Source of the DNA: MPNP01 sp026709725
GTDB taxonomy: Bacteria > Pseudomonadota > Alphaproteobacteria > Rhodobacterales > Rhodobacteraceae
Length of the DNA stretch: 64,000 bases
Assembly: GCA_965200805.1 (NCBI GenBank)
Contig: OZ241384.1
Location: forward strand, 1-64,000
Direction: 5' to 3'
A program made the translations under genes and the position numbers. Under the pieces are notes generated by a model. That model searched no databases. It saw nothing but the letters and a program-made list of their open reading frames with translations, and was not told the origin of the DNA. Within the stretch, counting starts at the first letter, position 1. Each line of letters begins with the position of its first letter. Positions 39,689 through 49,009 of this stretch are shown piece after piece.

Positions 39689-40582
39689 ATGCAGATTGAT
39701 CGTTATTCCAGTGATCCCGATGACCCGAAGCGGCACGAGCGATCCGCAAAGGGTGTGGTCGTGACCCTGCTGTTCCTCTTCCTGATCGGTTTGTTTGTGA
39801 TCTGGCGCATCGAAGGTGATCGGCTTGATCGGATTCAGGCGGCCATCATCGGCACCTTCGTACCGGTCATTGAGTCCGGTCAGCAGCCGGGTGAGTTTTT
39901 TGCGGGGATCACCGCAGCAATCACACGTTTCACACGGTATTCGCAGGCCTATGAGTCTCTGGAACTGGTCCAGAACAATCTTGCCGAATGGCAAAAGCGG
40001 GCCCAGGCCCTTGAATTGGAGAATGCCGCTCTCAAAAAAATTGTTAATTTTATCGAAGTGCACAAGACAGCCGTTCTCACGGTACCGGTTATTGCCGATA
40101 CCAGTTCCCCCTTTACCAATTCGCTTTTGGTCAATGCTGGCAGCGAGAATGGTGTACAGGTCGGCTGGATGGCAACGGATGGCGTGGGTGTTGTGGGTCA
40201 TGTCACCAGTGTCGGCCCGGTGATCTCCCGCATCATCCTTATCCAGGACACCACGAGTCGCATCCCCGCCAAGCTGCCTGACGGCGGAGTGCGGGTTCTG
40301 GCCGTGGGAACCAACTCCAGCCTGCTGGAGCTGGTGGCGCTTGAGGGTCAGGGGACAATCAGTGCAGGTGAGCGGGTTGTCACATCCGGTGATGCCGGTG
40401 TCTTTATTCCGAACTACCTGATCGGGACAGTGATTCTCGCAGATGACGGGGAAATCCGTCTGCGCCCGGCCGCTTCGTTTTCCACATTGCGGCACCTGTC
40501 GCTGATCAGGAACTCACTCCCGCAAACCGATACCCTGCGCCCGGCAATCGTAGGGGATCAGATCTCGGTCCCGATCCCCTGA
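39689..40582 (+). CDS. mreC: Rod shape-determining protein MreC
   Basis: 297 aa periplasmic scaffold with a single N-terminal membrane anchor (VVVTLLFLFLIGLFVIW, residues about 26-42), then a coiled-coil stretch (SLELVQNNLAEWQKRAQALE) and beta-barrel domains (VIADTSSPFTNSLLVNAGS, ITSGDAG-like motif VVTSGDAGVFIP). It contacts MreB, MreD, PBP2 and RodA. It lies 38 bp downstream of mreB and 3 bp before mreD. Confidence 0.95.
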   Translation: MQIDRYSSDPDDPKRHERSAKGVVVTLLFLFLIGLFVIWRIEGDRLDRIQAAIIGTFVPVIESGQQPGEFFAGITAAITRFTRYSQAYESLELVQNNLAEWQKRAQALELENAALKKIVNFIEVHKTAVLTVPVIADTSSPFTNSLLVNAGSENGVQVGWMATDGVGVVGHVTSVGPVISRIILIQDTTSRIPAKLPDGGVRVLAVGTNSSLLELVALEGQGTISAGERVVTSGDAGVFIPNYLIGTVILADDGEIRLRPAASFSTLRHLSLIRNSLPQTDTLRPAIVGDQISVPIP

Positions 40583-40585
40583 TCA

Positions 40586-41122
40586 ATGCCCCTGCTTCCC
40601 TCACGCATATCGCTCTATCGGCTCGGCTACAGCGGTCTGGTTCTGCTGACTCTGGCACTTTGTACCATTCCGGGCATAACAACGAGCGGTGTGATTCTCT
40701 GGCCAGACCTTGTCTACTGCATCACAATCGCCTGGCTGATCCGCGCTCCCATGCACGTTCCACCCTGGTTGCTGGTCGGCGTCTTCCTCCTGCGCGATAT
40801 CCTTCTTGGCCTGCCGCCGGGCCTGTGGACCGCAATGATCCTCCTGACCGGCCTGATCATCATCCTGTCATACGAATGGCTGAGGTCACACATCTATCTG
40901 ATCCAGTGGATCCTGGTGGCCGGCCTGTATCTCTGCGCGCTGATTGCGATGCAATCTGTGCTGCTGATCACCCGACTGCCTGTCCCGACGAGCGAGAATC
41001 TGGTCCGGTCTTTTGTCATGACAGCACTGGCATATCCTCTGGCTTCGGCCCTCATTGCACTGATCATCCGGGAGGATGCCGCCCGTGATGGCACCACCGA
41101 GGGAGCCACCGGATGGCTCTGA
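40586..41122 (+). CDS. mreD: Rod shape-determining protein MreD
   Basis: Small integral inner-membrane protein, 178 aa, with about five hydrophobic helices (for example SGLVLLTLALCTIPGI and WILVAGLYLCALIAMQSVLL), matching MreD in size and topology. Sequence conservation in this family is low, and the call rests on position between mreC and the PBP2 gene as well as topology. Its 3' end overlaps the PBP2 start by ten bases, suggesting coupling. Confidence 0.9.
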   Translation: MPLLPSRISLYRLGYSGLVLLTLALCTIPGITTSGVILWPDLVYCITIAWLIRAPMHVPPWLLVGVFLLRDILLGLPPGLWTAMILLTGLIIILSYEWLRSHIYLIQWILVAGLYLCALIAMQSVLLITRLPVPTSENLVRSFVMTALAYPLASALIALIIREDAARDGTTEGATGWL

Positions 41123-43023
41123 CACGGCCCGCGCACCCTGAAGACACGTCCGGTCGACGGATGTTGTCGCGGCGCGCCGTCCTGCTCGGGACACTGCAGG
41201 CGGGTGTTGCCGCAGTCCTGGCGGGCCGCCTGATCTACCTGCAGGGATACGCAAAGGACCGGTTCCGGGATCTGGCTGAAAACAACAGGGTTGATACTGA
41301 ACTCATCGTTCCACGCCGTGGAGATATCACAGACCGGAATGGCGTCGTGATTGCCCAGAGCACCGGAGGGTACTCGGTGACAATCGTCCGCGAGAGAGCA
41401 CGCGATGTTGACGAAATCCTGCGCCGGGTTGCACTGATCCTCCCTCTCTCTTCCGAACGCCTCAGGGCTATCCGTGAGGAGATCGCTGAAGCCTTGCCCT
41501 TCATCCCGGTGCTGGTGGCGGATAACCTGACCCTGAATCAATTTGCCAAGGTCTCCATCAATCTGCCGAATCTGCCGGGCATCAACTGCGAGGTTCTTTA
41601 CAGGCGTGTTTATCCAAACGGGGAGAATTATGCCCATGTTACCGGCTATATCAGCCGCGTCAGCGAAGAGGATCTCAAGGCGGATTCGAGCAATGATCCA
41701 TTGCTGCACCATCCGAATTTCCGCATCGGGAAGGCCGGAATCGAAAAAACAATGGATTCGCAGCTTCGCGGATCACAGGGTCTGAAAACGCTTGAAGTCA
41801 ATGCAACCGGTCGCATCGTCCGGGAACTGGGCCGGGAACATGCGACACCGGGCAAAACTCTCAAACTGACAATTGATGACGGCCTGCAACGCTACATTGC
41901 AGGCAGGATGCAGGGGCAGACCGGTGTCTGCATCGCGCTTGATCTCGCCAATAATGATATTCTGGCGATGGTCTCGCTGCCAAGCTTTGATCCCAACAAG
42001 TTCACAATCGGCATCACGCATGCGGACTACCAGGCCTATGTCGACGATCCTGCCGCCCCCCTCTTCAACCGCTCAACGAGCGGAACCTACCCCCCGGGCT
42101 CAACATTCAAAATGATGATGGGCCTTGCGGCGCTGGAAGCCGGGTCCCTGAAACCTGAAGATGAGTTCTTCTGCCCCGGCTACCATGAGCTGCACAACCA
42201 GCGATTCCACTGCTGGAATCGAGCCGGTCACGGGCGCGTTAACCTGCACAGGGCCATCCGGGAATCCTGCGATGTGTATTTCTACCGTGCTGCGGAAATC
42301 GTCTCCGTAGCCGAACTCACTGCAATGGCTTCCCGGTTTGGTTATGGTCAACCCGCCGCCCTGCCCCTGACAGCACTGACTCCCGGTCTCCTGCCCACTG
42401 CTGCCTGGAAACAGGAGCGCTTCAACGAAGCCTGGCATATTGGCGATTCACTGAATGCATCAATCGGGCAGGGGTTTGTGACGGCCACCTGTTTGCAGAT
42501 CGCCACCATGACAGCCCGGATTGCCACAGGTCGCCATGTTCAGCCTCGCCTTGTGCACTCAATTGACGACAGGGAACAGACCATCGTCCGCGGCAGTCGC
42601 ATGCCCCTCGAACCGGAGCATCTGCAACTGATTCGCGACAGCATGCATGCGGTGGTCAATGCACCATCCGGAACAGCCTATGCGTCCCGATGCATTCTTC
42701 CGGACTATCTGTTGGCCGGCAAGACCGGCAGCAGTCAGGTAAGAAGGCTCACGGAAGGTGTCGAGCAGGAGGATCTGCCCCGGGCGATGCGTCATCATGC
42801 GCTCTTCTGTGGTTATGCGCCGTCACAGGAACCCCGCTATGCCGTCTCCGTCATTGTTGAACATGGGATATCGGGAAGCGGGGCGGCCGCACCCGTCGCG
42901 CGTGATATTCTGCTGCGTCTCCATTTCGGCGGGGAACCGCCGCTGGATGCCTATCCCCAGGACATCCGGGAGGAGAAGCGGCGCATCCCGGATGATGAAT
43001 CCAATCTGCTGGTACCGATATGA
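41113..43023 (+). CDS. mrdA: Penicillin-binding protein 2 (transpeptidase)
   Basis: 636 aa monofunctional transpeptidase for rod elongation. An N-terminal membrane anchor (LLGTLQAGVAAVLAGRLIYL) precedes the pedestal domain (RNGVVIAQSTGGYSV). The transpeptidase domain has the active-site Ser in GSTFKMMMGL (SxxK), SCD in RESCDVYFYRA, and KTG in LAGKTGSSQV. The zinc-binding-like insert EFFCPGYHELHNQRFHCW is typical of PBP2. It overlaps rodA by four bases. Confidence 0.96.
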   Translation: MALTRPAHPEDTSGRRMLSRRAVLLGTLQAGVAAVLAGRLIYLQGYAKDRFRDLAENNRVDTELIVPRRGDITDRNGVVIAQSTGGYSVTIVRERARDVDEILRRVALILPLSSERLRAIREEIAEALPFIPVLVADNLTLNQFAKVSINLPNLPGINCEVLYRRVYPNGENYAHVTGYISRVSEEDLKADSSNDPLLHHPNFRIGKAGIEKTMDSQLRGSQGLKTLEVNATGRIVRELGREHATPGKTLKLTIDDGLQRYIAGRMQGQTGVCIALDLANNDILAMVSLPSFDPNKFTIGITHADYQAYVDDPAAPLFNRSTSGTYPPGSTFKMMMGLAALEAGSLKPEDEFFCPGYHELHNQRFHCWNRAGHGRVNLHRAIRESCDVYFYRAAEIVSVAELTAMASRFGYGQPAALPLTALTPGLLPTAAWKQERFNEAWHIGDSLNASIGQGFVTATCLQIATMTARIATGRHVQPRLVHSIDDREQTIVRGSRMPLEPEHLQLIRDSMHAVVNAPSGTAYASRCILPDYLLAGKTGSSQVRRLTEGVEQEDLPRAMRHHALFCGYAPSQEPRYAVSVIVEHGISGSGAAAPVARDILLRLHFGGEPPLDAYPQDIREEKRRIPDDESNLLVPI

Positions 43024-44174
43024 TTCTTGATGACACCCCCCGCAGCCCGACGGTCGAGAGACTCCTGAGACTCACACGCATGAACTGGTCTCTTGTGGTC
43101 GGCATCCTGCTGCTCTCGGGACTGGGGGTCATTGCTCTCTATTCAGCTGCCGGCGGATCGTTTCATCCGTTCGCCGTCTCCCAGATCCAGAAACTGCTGA
43201 TCGGCTTCCTGATCATGTTCGCAGTCGCCCTGATTGATCCCGGGGTCTGGAGGTGGCTCTCGCCACCGCTCTTCATCGCAACGCTCATCCTCCTCACTCT
43301 TGTTCCATTCGTGGGCTCGGAAGGGATGGGCGCACAGCGCTGGCTCGAAATTGGCCCCTTGCGCTTCCAGCCATCCGAGCTGAGCAAATTTTCGCTGATC
43401 ATTGTCCTTGCGAGCTATTACAGCAGACTTGACCCAAAGCTGGTTTCGCGGCCCGTCTGGATGATCCTGCCCATCATCCTCATCCTTGTTCCGGCCGCAC
43501 TCATCATACTGCAACCGGACCTTGGCACTGCTTTCGTGCTGACCCTGGCCGGCATGATCGTGATGTTCATCGCCGGTGTCAGCTTCTACTACTTCCTTGC
43601 ACTTGCCGGTGCGGGCGGTCTCGCTGTCACCCTTGCGCTTCTCAGCCGCGGTGCGGACTGGCAGATCCTCCGCGATTACCAGTACCTTAGAATCGACAGT
43701 TTTCTCAATCCGGATCTTGATCCCCTTGGTGCAGGTTATCATGCCATCCAGTCCAAGATCGCCCTTGGCTCGGGCGGGATTCACGGCCGGGGTTTCCTGA
43801 ACGGAACCCAGGGTCAACTGCGTTTTCTGCCCGAACAGCACACCGACTTCATCTTCACCATTCTGGCGGAGGAGTTCGGTCTTATCTGGAGCCTGCTGAT
43901 CGTCGTTATCTACATCGTGATGCTGATCATATGCATCCTGATCGCCCTCCACAGCAAAGACCGCTTCCAGTCCCTGCTGGCCATCGGCATCGCTGGCATC
44001 TTCTTCCTCTATTTCTCGGTGAACCTTGCGATGGTCACCGGTCTTGCCCCCGTGGTCGGTGCACCTCTCCCGCTGATTTCGTACGGGGGATCATCTGCCA
44101 TCATGCAACTTTTTGCCTTCGGGATCGTCCTGGCCATCTCAGCCGGGAACAGTCAGCCGACCCACGATCTGTGA
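43020..44174 (+). CDS. mrdB: Rod shape-determining protein RodA (SEDS glycosyltransferase)
   Basis: 384 aa polytopic SEDS protein polymerising glycan strands with PBP2. About ten hydrophobic segments are visible. Conserved parts include AQRWLEIGPLRFQPSELSK, LQPDLGTAFVL, LRFLPEQHTDFIFTILAEEFG and the C-terminal APVVGAPLPLISYGGSS. It closes the mre operon. The 2-hydroxyacid dehydrogenase gene begins six bases later and may be cotranscribed. Confidence 0.96.
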   Translation: MILDDTPRSPTVERLLRLTRMNWSLVVGILLLSGLGVIALYSAAGGSFHPFAVSQIQKLLIGFLIMFAVALIDPGVWRWLSPPLFIATLILLTLVPFVGSEGMGAQRWLEIGPLRFQPSELSKFSLIIVLASYYSRLDPKLVSRPVWMILPIILILVPAALIILQPDLGTAFVLTLAGMIVMFIAGVSFYYFLALAGAGGLAVTLALLSRGADWQILRDYQYLRIDSFLNPDLDPLGAGYHAIQSKIALGSGGIHGRGFLNGTQGQLRFLPEQHTDFIFTILAEEFGLIWSLLIVVIYIVMLIICILIALHSKDRFQSLLAIGIAGIFFLYFSVNLAMVTGLAPVVGAPLPLISYGGSSAIMQLFAFGIVLAISAGNSQPTHDL

Positions 44175-44180
44175 ATCTCC

Positions 44181-45167
44181 ATGACCGTTACCGTTCTTCT
44201 GTCCTGTCACGATTCGCACCACGCCGACTGGCTTCCCTTCCTGATCCAGGGATTTTCTGAAGCCGGCATTGCGGCCGGCGTCACCACATCCCCCGAAGAT
44301 CCCGCGACGATCGACTACATCATCCATGCCCCCGATTCACCAATCAGTGACTTTACACCCTTTACCAATCTCGGTGCCATTCTCAGCATGTGGGCCGGCG
44401 TTGAAAACATTGTGCACAATCCGACCATCACGGTTCCGCTCGCACGGATGGTCGATCCTGGAATTGTTGAGGGGATGACCGAATGGGTCACCGGGCAGGT
44501 GCTGCGGCATCATCTTGGATTCGATCACCATATCCTCAACACTCAGGGCGAGTGGCTGACATCAGCCCGGCCACCCCTTGCCCGCAAACGTACCGTCGGC
44601 ATCCTTGGCGCCGGAGTTCTCGGTCGTGCCACCGCCCGCATCCTCCTTGCACTGAATTTTAATGTCATCGGCTGGTCACGACGCCATTCCCGATCAAACA
44701 ATCCGACCCGATCAAGAGATTCAGCCCAATTGGACAATCCTGCGGACGATCTGGTTGTCCACACCGGCACGCAGGGGCTGAGCCAGATTCTTCAGGAAGC
44801 CGATATTCTTGTTCTCCTTCTCCCCCACACCCCGAAGACCGACATGCTTCTCAATGCGGGCACATTTGGCAGAATGAAGCGCGGCATGATCATCATCAAT
44901 GCCGGTCGCGGGGCTCTTATCGACGATGACGCCCTCCTTGATGCGCTGCACAACGGTATCGTCTCGCATGCCACACTTGATGTTTTTCGTCAGGAACCGC
45001 TGCCCCCGGATCATCCCTTCTGGCAGCATTCCCGGATTTCCATCTGGCCCCACATCGCTGCCGAAACCCGTGCGGAAACGGCTGCCGGGGTCATCGTCGC
45101 GAATATTGCCAGGCATCTCGCCGGTGCGCCGCTCCACCATCAGGTCAATCGGCAGCAGGGATATTAA
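44181..45167 (+). CDS. Glyoxylate/hydroxypyruvate reductase A-like 2-hydroxyacid dehydrogenase
   Basis: 328 aa NAD(P)-dependent D-2-hydroxyacid dehydrogenase. The Rossmann motif is VGILGAGVLGRATA, with VLLLPHTPKTDMLLNA, IINAGRGALIDDDAL (catalytic Arg region), the DVFRQEPLP stretch, and the catalytic His in WPHIAAETR. The N-terminus (MWAGVENIV) matches the GhrA subgroup, which reduces glyoxylate and hydroxypyruvate. It lies six bases after rodA on the same strand and overlaps the convergent helicase gene by four bases. Confidence 0.88.
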   Translation: MTVTVLLSCHDSHHADWLPFLIQGFSEAGIAAGVTTSPEDPATIDYIIHAPDSPISDFTPFTNLGAILSMWAGVENIVHNPTITVPLARMVDPGIVEGMTEWVTGQVLRHHLGFDHHILNTQGEWLTSARPPLARKRTVGILGAGVLGRATARILLALNFNVIGWSRRHSRSNNPTRSRDSAQLDNPADDLVVHTGTQGLSQILQEADILVLLLPHTPKTDMLLNAGTFGRMKRGMIIINAGRGALIDDDALLDALHNGIVSHATLDVFRQEPLPPDHPFWQHSRISIWPHIAAETRAETAAGVIVANIARHLAGAPLHHQVNRQQGY

Positions 45168-46528
45168 ATGTGCCCGTCGTGCTGATCGGTATTTGAGCCG
45201 GCAACCGTTTGCGACCCGGCAGAGTGGAAGGCGACGATTCGCGGATCAACGGCAATGGCATGGGCGCTGATGGGTTTCAGGAGCTCAATGCCTTCAAGGG
45301 ATCTTGCCCGACTGAGCGCCACATAGATCTGGCCGGGAGCAAAGGCCCGGCTGATCGAGAGCGCGAGGTGGTCAAATGTCTTGCCCTGGCTCTTGTGAAT
45401 GGTCATGGCCCAGCAGAGATTGAACGGGTACTGGGTGTAGCTGCCGCACAATTCACTGGTGATGTGGCCATCGGTCAGGGCAAATGTATACAGATCCCGC
45501 CTCAGGGGTCTGACTGCACAGACCCGCCCCGAATTCAGCTGGATGACGGGTGTTCCGTCATGCTCAATCCTGATAATGCGACCAAGACTTCCATTGACCC
45601 ATGCATGATCAGGCTCGTTGCTGTTCATCATGATCTGTGCACCCTCGGCATACCGCAACTCGGCAGGTATCGCCTGTTTCAGATGGTCAATATCACCCTT
45701 GACCCGAGTCTCGTTGCACATGATGGCGGTCACCCGGCCCAGATCTGCAAGATGGGCATTGTTGATGGCATCGGTTTCCCTGTTTGTCCCTGTCAGGGTG
45801 ACACGCAGACGGTTGCCGATATCAACGAGTTCATGCGTTACCCGCCGGTTCAGGGCAGCGATATCGGCCTCGGTTGCACAGTTTTCCCGGATCCGGTTGA
45901 GGATATCGAGAAACGGGCCTGAACGCTGGCGAAACACTTCGGTCAGCGCAAAGGTTTCCAGAGATGGCGCCCCCTCCAGCTCCCTCTCGCGCATCACATG
46001 GGCATCAAAGAAGAATTCTGACTCATAGAGAGAGCCGGGCTGGAACATGGGGCGGACAGAACTCTGGACAACCGGCGGCAGCTGATACAGATCACCGAAA
46101 AAAATCATTCGGACACCGCCAAACCGTGCATTGCGTCTGGGACCGTGTTTCCGCAGAATTGCATCAATGCAGTCGAGCAGGTCGGCCCGCAGCATCGAAA
46201 CCTCGTCGATGACAATCGTATGCAGACGCCGGAACATCTCCCGGCGGTCACGCCGGACCCATGTCCGTTTCTGGACTCCCTCAAGTGTGACATTGGGAGG
46301 AAAGCCGAAGAATCTGTGAATGGTCATCCCGCCGACATTCAGGGCGGCAACACCTGTCGGAGCCAGCACGACCGGCACGGTCGGCGCCCGGTCACGGAAC
46401 ATTTTCAGCAGTGTCGATTTCCCGGTACCGGCCTTTCCGGTGATAAAGATCATGTTCTCTGATGTCTCAAGCAGGTCCAGAGCTCTGGTGAACGCATCTG
46501 TCAGCCTGATTTCGGTGTTCCCTGTCAT
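45164..46528 (-). CDS. Pif1/RecD-like ATP-dependent DNA helicase
   Basis: 454 aa superfamily 1B helicase. Walker A is FITGKAGTGKSTLL, motif Ia LAPTGVAALNVGG followed by MTIHRFFG, Walker B IVIDEVSMLRADLLD, motif III FFGDLYQLPPV, then a C-terminal UvrD/RecD-like part with MTIHKSQGKTFD and YVALSRARSLEGI. These fit Pif1-type helicases acting 5' to 3' on DNA, perhaps at G-rich structures or R-loops. I chose ATG 46,528 (MTGNTEIRL), preceded by GGCAGGG. An in-frame start 29 codons upstream is possible. No operon partner is evident. Confidence 0.88.
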   Translation of the reverse strand: MTGNTEIRLTDAFTRALDLLETSENMIFITGKAGTGKSTLLKMFRDRAPTVPVVLAPTGVAALNVGGMTIHRFFGFPPNVTLEGVQKRTWVRRDRREMFRRLHTIVIDEVSMLRADLLDCIDAILRKHGPRRNARFGGVRMIFFGDLYQLPPVVQSSVRPMFQPGSLYESEFFFDAHVMRERELEGAPSLETFALTEVFRQRSGPFLDILNRIRENCATEADIAALNRRVTHELVDIGNRLRVTLTGTNRETDAINNAHLADLGRVTAIMCNETRVKGDIDHLKQAIPAELRYAEGAQIMMNSNEPDHAWVNGSLGRIIRIEHDGTPVIQLNSGRVCAVRPLRRDLYTFALTDGHITSELCGSYTQYPFNLCWAMTIHKSQGKTFDHLALSISRAFAPGQIYVALSRARSLEGIELLKPISAHAIAVDPRIVAFHSAGSQTVAGSNTDQHDGHI

Positions 46529-46836
46529 CCCTGCCTCAATCCGTCGCTCGGAAACAGTTTTCCAGTCCCATGATCTTCCAACCCCATACAATTCTCCAGC
46601 CTTGACCAATGCCACGGCTCCACAGGCTTCATCCGTGTCCCGTTACCACAATGATGTGCGGCCCGCCCCCATCAATGGCTCATTGCGCAGACGCCCGGTC
46701 GAAAGCAGACAGTCGGGCCGGATACCAGTATGACATGCGACACAATTTCTGCTAGTCTGCATCCGAGTCGGTCCTGTTTTGACCCAATTCAGAACTGCGT
46801 GACATCTGAAAGACAGAATGGGGGGACAGAAGCGCC

Positions 46837-48090
46837 GTGCGTCTTTGGCATTATATCATGGAGTATTCCATCCTGCTGGTGGCTGGAGCGCTCATCGGGC
46901 TTATCTGGGCGAACCTCGATTACAGGACCTATCATCAGATTGTGGACTTTGTCCTTCTCAAGGAAAGTGTGGTGGGTCATCTCCATGCCGGTCATGGTGA
47001 GTCCCGCAGGGTCCTGACCGTTCATTATCTGATCAATGATATTCTGATGGCGTTCTTTTTTGCCCAGGCCGGCAAGGAAGTCTGGGAAGCCGTTGCACTC
47101 AAGGATGGATCCCTGCGGGGTCGGAAGGCGGCGACGCCATTGTTTGCGACAGCAGGCGGAATGATCGGTCCGATTGCCGTCTATCTTGGCATTGCAGCGC
47201 TGCTCGGCTCCGAAACCTACTCCGCAGTTGCAAATGGCTGGGCCATTCCAACAGCGACGGATATCGCATTTTCCTATGTGGTTGGCCGGATCATTTTTGG
47301 TGCGGGTCATCCAGCCGTGCGTTTTCTTCTGCTCCTGGCAATTGCCGATGATGCGGCCGGGCTGATCATTCTGGCAGTCTTCTATCCTTCAGGTGAACTG
47401 GCTCCGGAATGGCTGCTCCTGTCACTTGCTGCAGTCGTGATCGTTTACCTTCTTTTCAATCACATACCGCACCGGCTTGACCGCGACAATGATGACAAGC
47501 CCATCACAACATTCATCCGGCACAAACTCTCATTCTGGCCCTATGCGGTTGCGGGCGCGCTCTCGTGGTACGGGTTCCAGGAAGCCGGAATCCATCCTGC
47601 GCTGGGTCTTCTTCCCGTGATCCCGGCAATCCCGCACGCTGATCGTGCATTTGGTCTCATGGTGGAGCATGGACGATCTCACCGCGACCTGCTCAATTCC
47701 ATTGAACACAGGATGAAACACCCGATTGAATTCATTTTGTTTCTCTTCGGCTTTGCCAATGCCGGCGTTGAGATCTCGTCAATCGGCGCACCGACAGTCC
47801 TCGTTCTGCTTGGCCTTCTCGTTGGCAAGCCGATCGGCATCATGCTGTTTGGCTGGCTCGGTGCCGTTCCACTTGGCTTTGGTATCCCCAAGGGAATGCG
47901 CATGATCGATATCGCCATCATTGGCCTTGTGGCGGCCATTGGCTTCACCGTCTCCCTCTTCATCGCATCGGTCGCCTTCGAGTCCGGACCCGTTCAGGAT
48001 GCTGCCAAGATGGGGGCCCTTTTGAGTCTCAGCGCAGCAGTTGTTGCCATTGGCCTGTCACGATTTGTCTCTGTCAGCAAGATTCCATGA
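46837..48090 (+). CDS. nhaA: Na+/H+ antiporter NhaA
   Basis: 417 aa inner-membrane antiporter exporting Na+ in exchange for H+. TDIAFSYVVGR and AIADDAAGLIIL contain the paired Asp residues essential for transport. About eleven hydrophobic segments are present, and the C-terminal GLVAAIGFTVSLFIASVAF is typical. The assigned GTG start has a poor ribosome site. ATG at 46,858 is an alternative. A charged loop (NHIPHRLDRDNDDKP) and an HxGH-containing N-terminal insert are slightly unusual compared with E. coli NhaA. It precedes kdsA by 37 bp. Confidence 0.92.
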   Translation: MRLWHYIMEYSILLVAGALIGLIWANLDYRTYHQIVDFVLLKESVVGHLHAGHGESRRVLTVHYLINDILMAFFFAQAGKEVWEAVALKDGSLRGRKAATPLFATAGGMIGPIAVYLGIAALLGSETYSAVANGWAIPTATDIAFSYVVGRIIFGAGHPAVRFLLLLAIADDAAGLIILAVFYPSGELAPEWLLLSLAAVVIVYLLFNHIPHRLDRDNDDKPITTFIRHKLSFWPYAVAGALSWYGFQEAGIHPALGLLPVIPAIPHADRAFGLMVEHGRSHRDLLNSIEHRMKHPIEFILFLFGFANAGVEISSIGAPTVLVLLGLLVGKPIGIMLFGWLGAVPLGFGIPKGMRMIDIAIIGLVAAIGFTVSLFIASVAFESGPVQDAAKMGALLSLSAAVVAIGLSRFVSVSKIP

Positions 48091-48127
48091 ACCCGGGACC
48101 GCCGATCCCGTTCCGGGCCGGTCTGCC

Positions 48128-49009
48128 ATGAGTCCTGCCCTGAAGAGCAGAACCCTGAAGATCGGGAGCATCGCTCTTGGCAACACCGAGCCGCTTGTTC
48201 TCATCGGCGGTCCCTGCCAGATCGAGAGTCGGACTCACGCATTGATGATCGCCGAAACCCTCGCCGAAATCACAGAAAGGCTCGGCATGGGATTTATCTT
48301 CAAGGCCTCTTTTGACAAGGCCAATCGAACATCACTCGCGGGCAGGCGCGGTGCGGGTCTCAAGGCAGGGCTGGAGATCCTGGCGGCCGTCCGCCACTCT
48401 GTCGGCTGCCCCGTTCTGACCGATGTCCATGAGCCCGGACAGTGTGACCGCGTGGCTGATGTGGTCGAGATCCTGCAGATCCCGGCCTTTCTCTGCCGCC
48501 AGACCGATCTCCTGCTCGCGGCGGCGGCCACAGGCCGGTGCATCAATGTCAAAAAGGGACAGTTTCTTGCCCCCTGGGATGTGGAACAGATCACTGGCAA
48601 GATTGAAAGTGAGGGGAACCGGAAAATCATGCTCTGCGAGCGGGGGACATCCTTCGGCTACAACACGCTGGTTGCGGATATGCGCTCGATCCCCATCCTC
48701 GCCCGCACAGGCTACCCGGTCATCATGGATGCCACCCATGCGGTGCAGCAGCCTGGCGGTGCGGGCCACAGTTCCGGCGGGCAGCGTGAATTTGCCCCGG
48801 TCATTGCGCGTGCAGCCGTGTCCCTGGGCGTGGCAGCCATTTTTCTGGAAACCCATGAAGCGCCGGACAGGGCACCGAGCGATGGGCCGAACATGATTCC
48901 CCTCAATGCGATGGAAAGCGTGCTTGCCCCCCTGCTCGCACTTGACCGCATCGCCAAGGACATGCCTCTTTGTTCCCTGTCTCCCTGTCCATTGGGGACT
49001 GATCAATGA
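48128..49009 (+). CDS. kdsA: 2-dehydro-3-deoxyphosphooctonate aldolase (KDO-8-phosphate synthase)
   Basis: 293 aa cytosolic enzyme condensing phosphoenolpyruvate with arabinose 5-phosphate to give KDO-8-P for lipopolysaccharide. Typical segments are IGGPCQIESR, FKASFDKANRTS, PVLTDVHEP, PAFLCRQTDLL, INVKKGQFLAPWD, MLCERGTSFGYNTLV, MDATHAVQQPGG and FLETHEAPDRAPSDGPNM. I chose ATG 48,128, because the open frame extends into nhaA without homology. It is ATGA-coupled to the phosphomannomutase gene, consistent with shared envelope-sugar supply, and shows that the host makes LPS. Confidence 0.95.
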   Translation: MSPALKSRTLKIGSIALGNTEPLVLIGGPCQIESRTHALMIAETLAEITERLGMGFIFKASFDKANRTSLAGRRGAGLKAGLEILAAVRHSVGCPVLTDVHEPGQCDRVADVVEILQIPAFLCRQTDLLLAAAATGRCINVKKGQFLAPWDVEQITGKIESEGNRKIMLCERGTSFGYNTLVADMRSIPILARTGYPVIMDATHAVQQPGGAGHSSGGQREFAPVIARAAVSLGVAAIFLETHEAPDRAPSDGPNMIPLNAMESVLAPLLALDRIAKDMPLCSLSPCPLGTDQ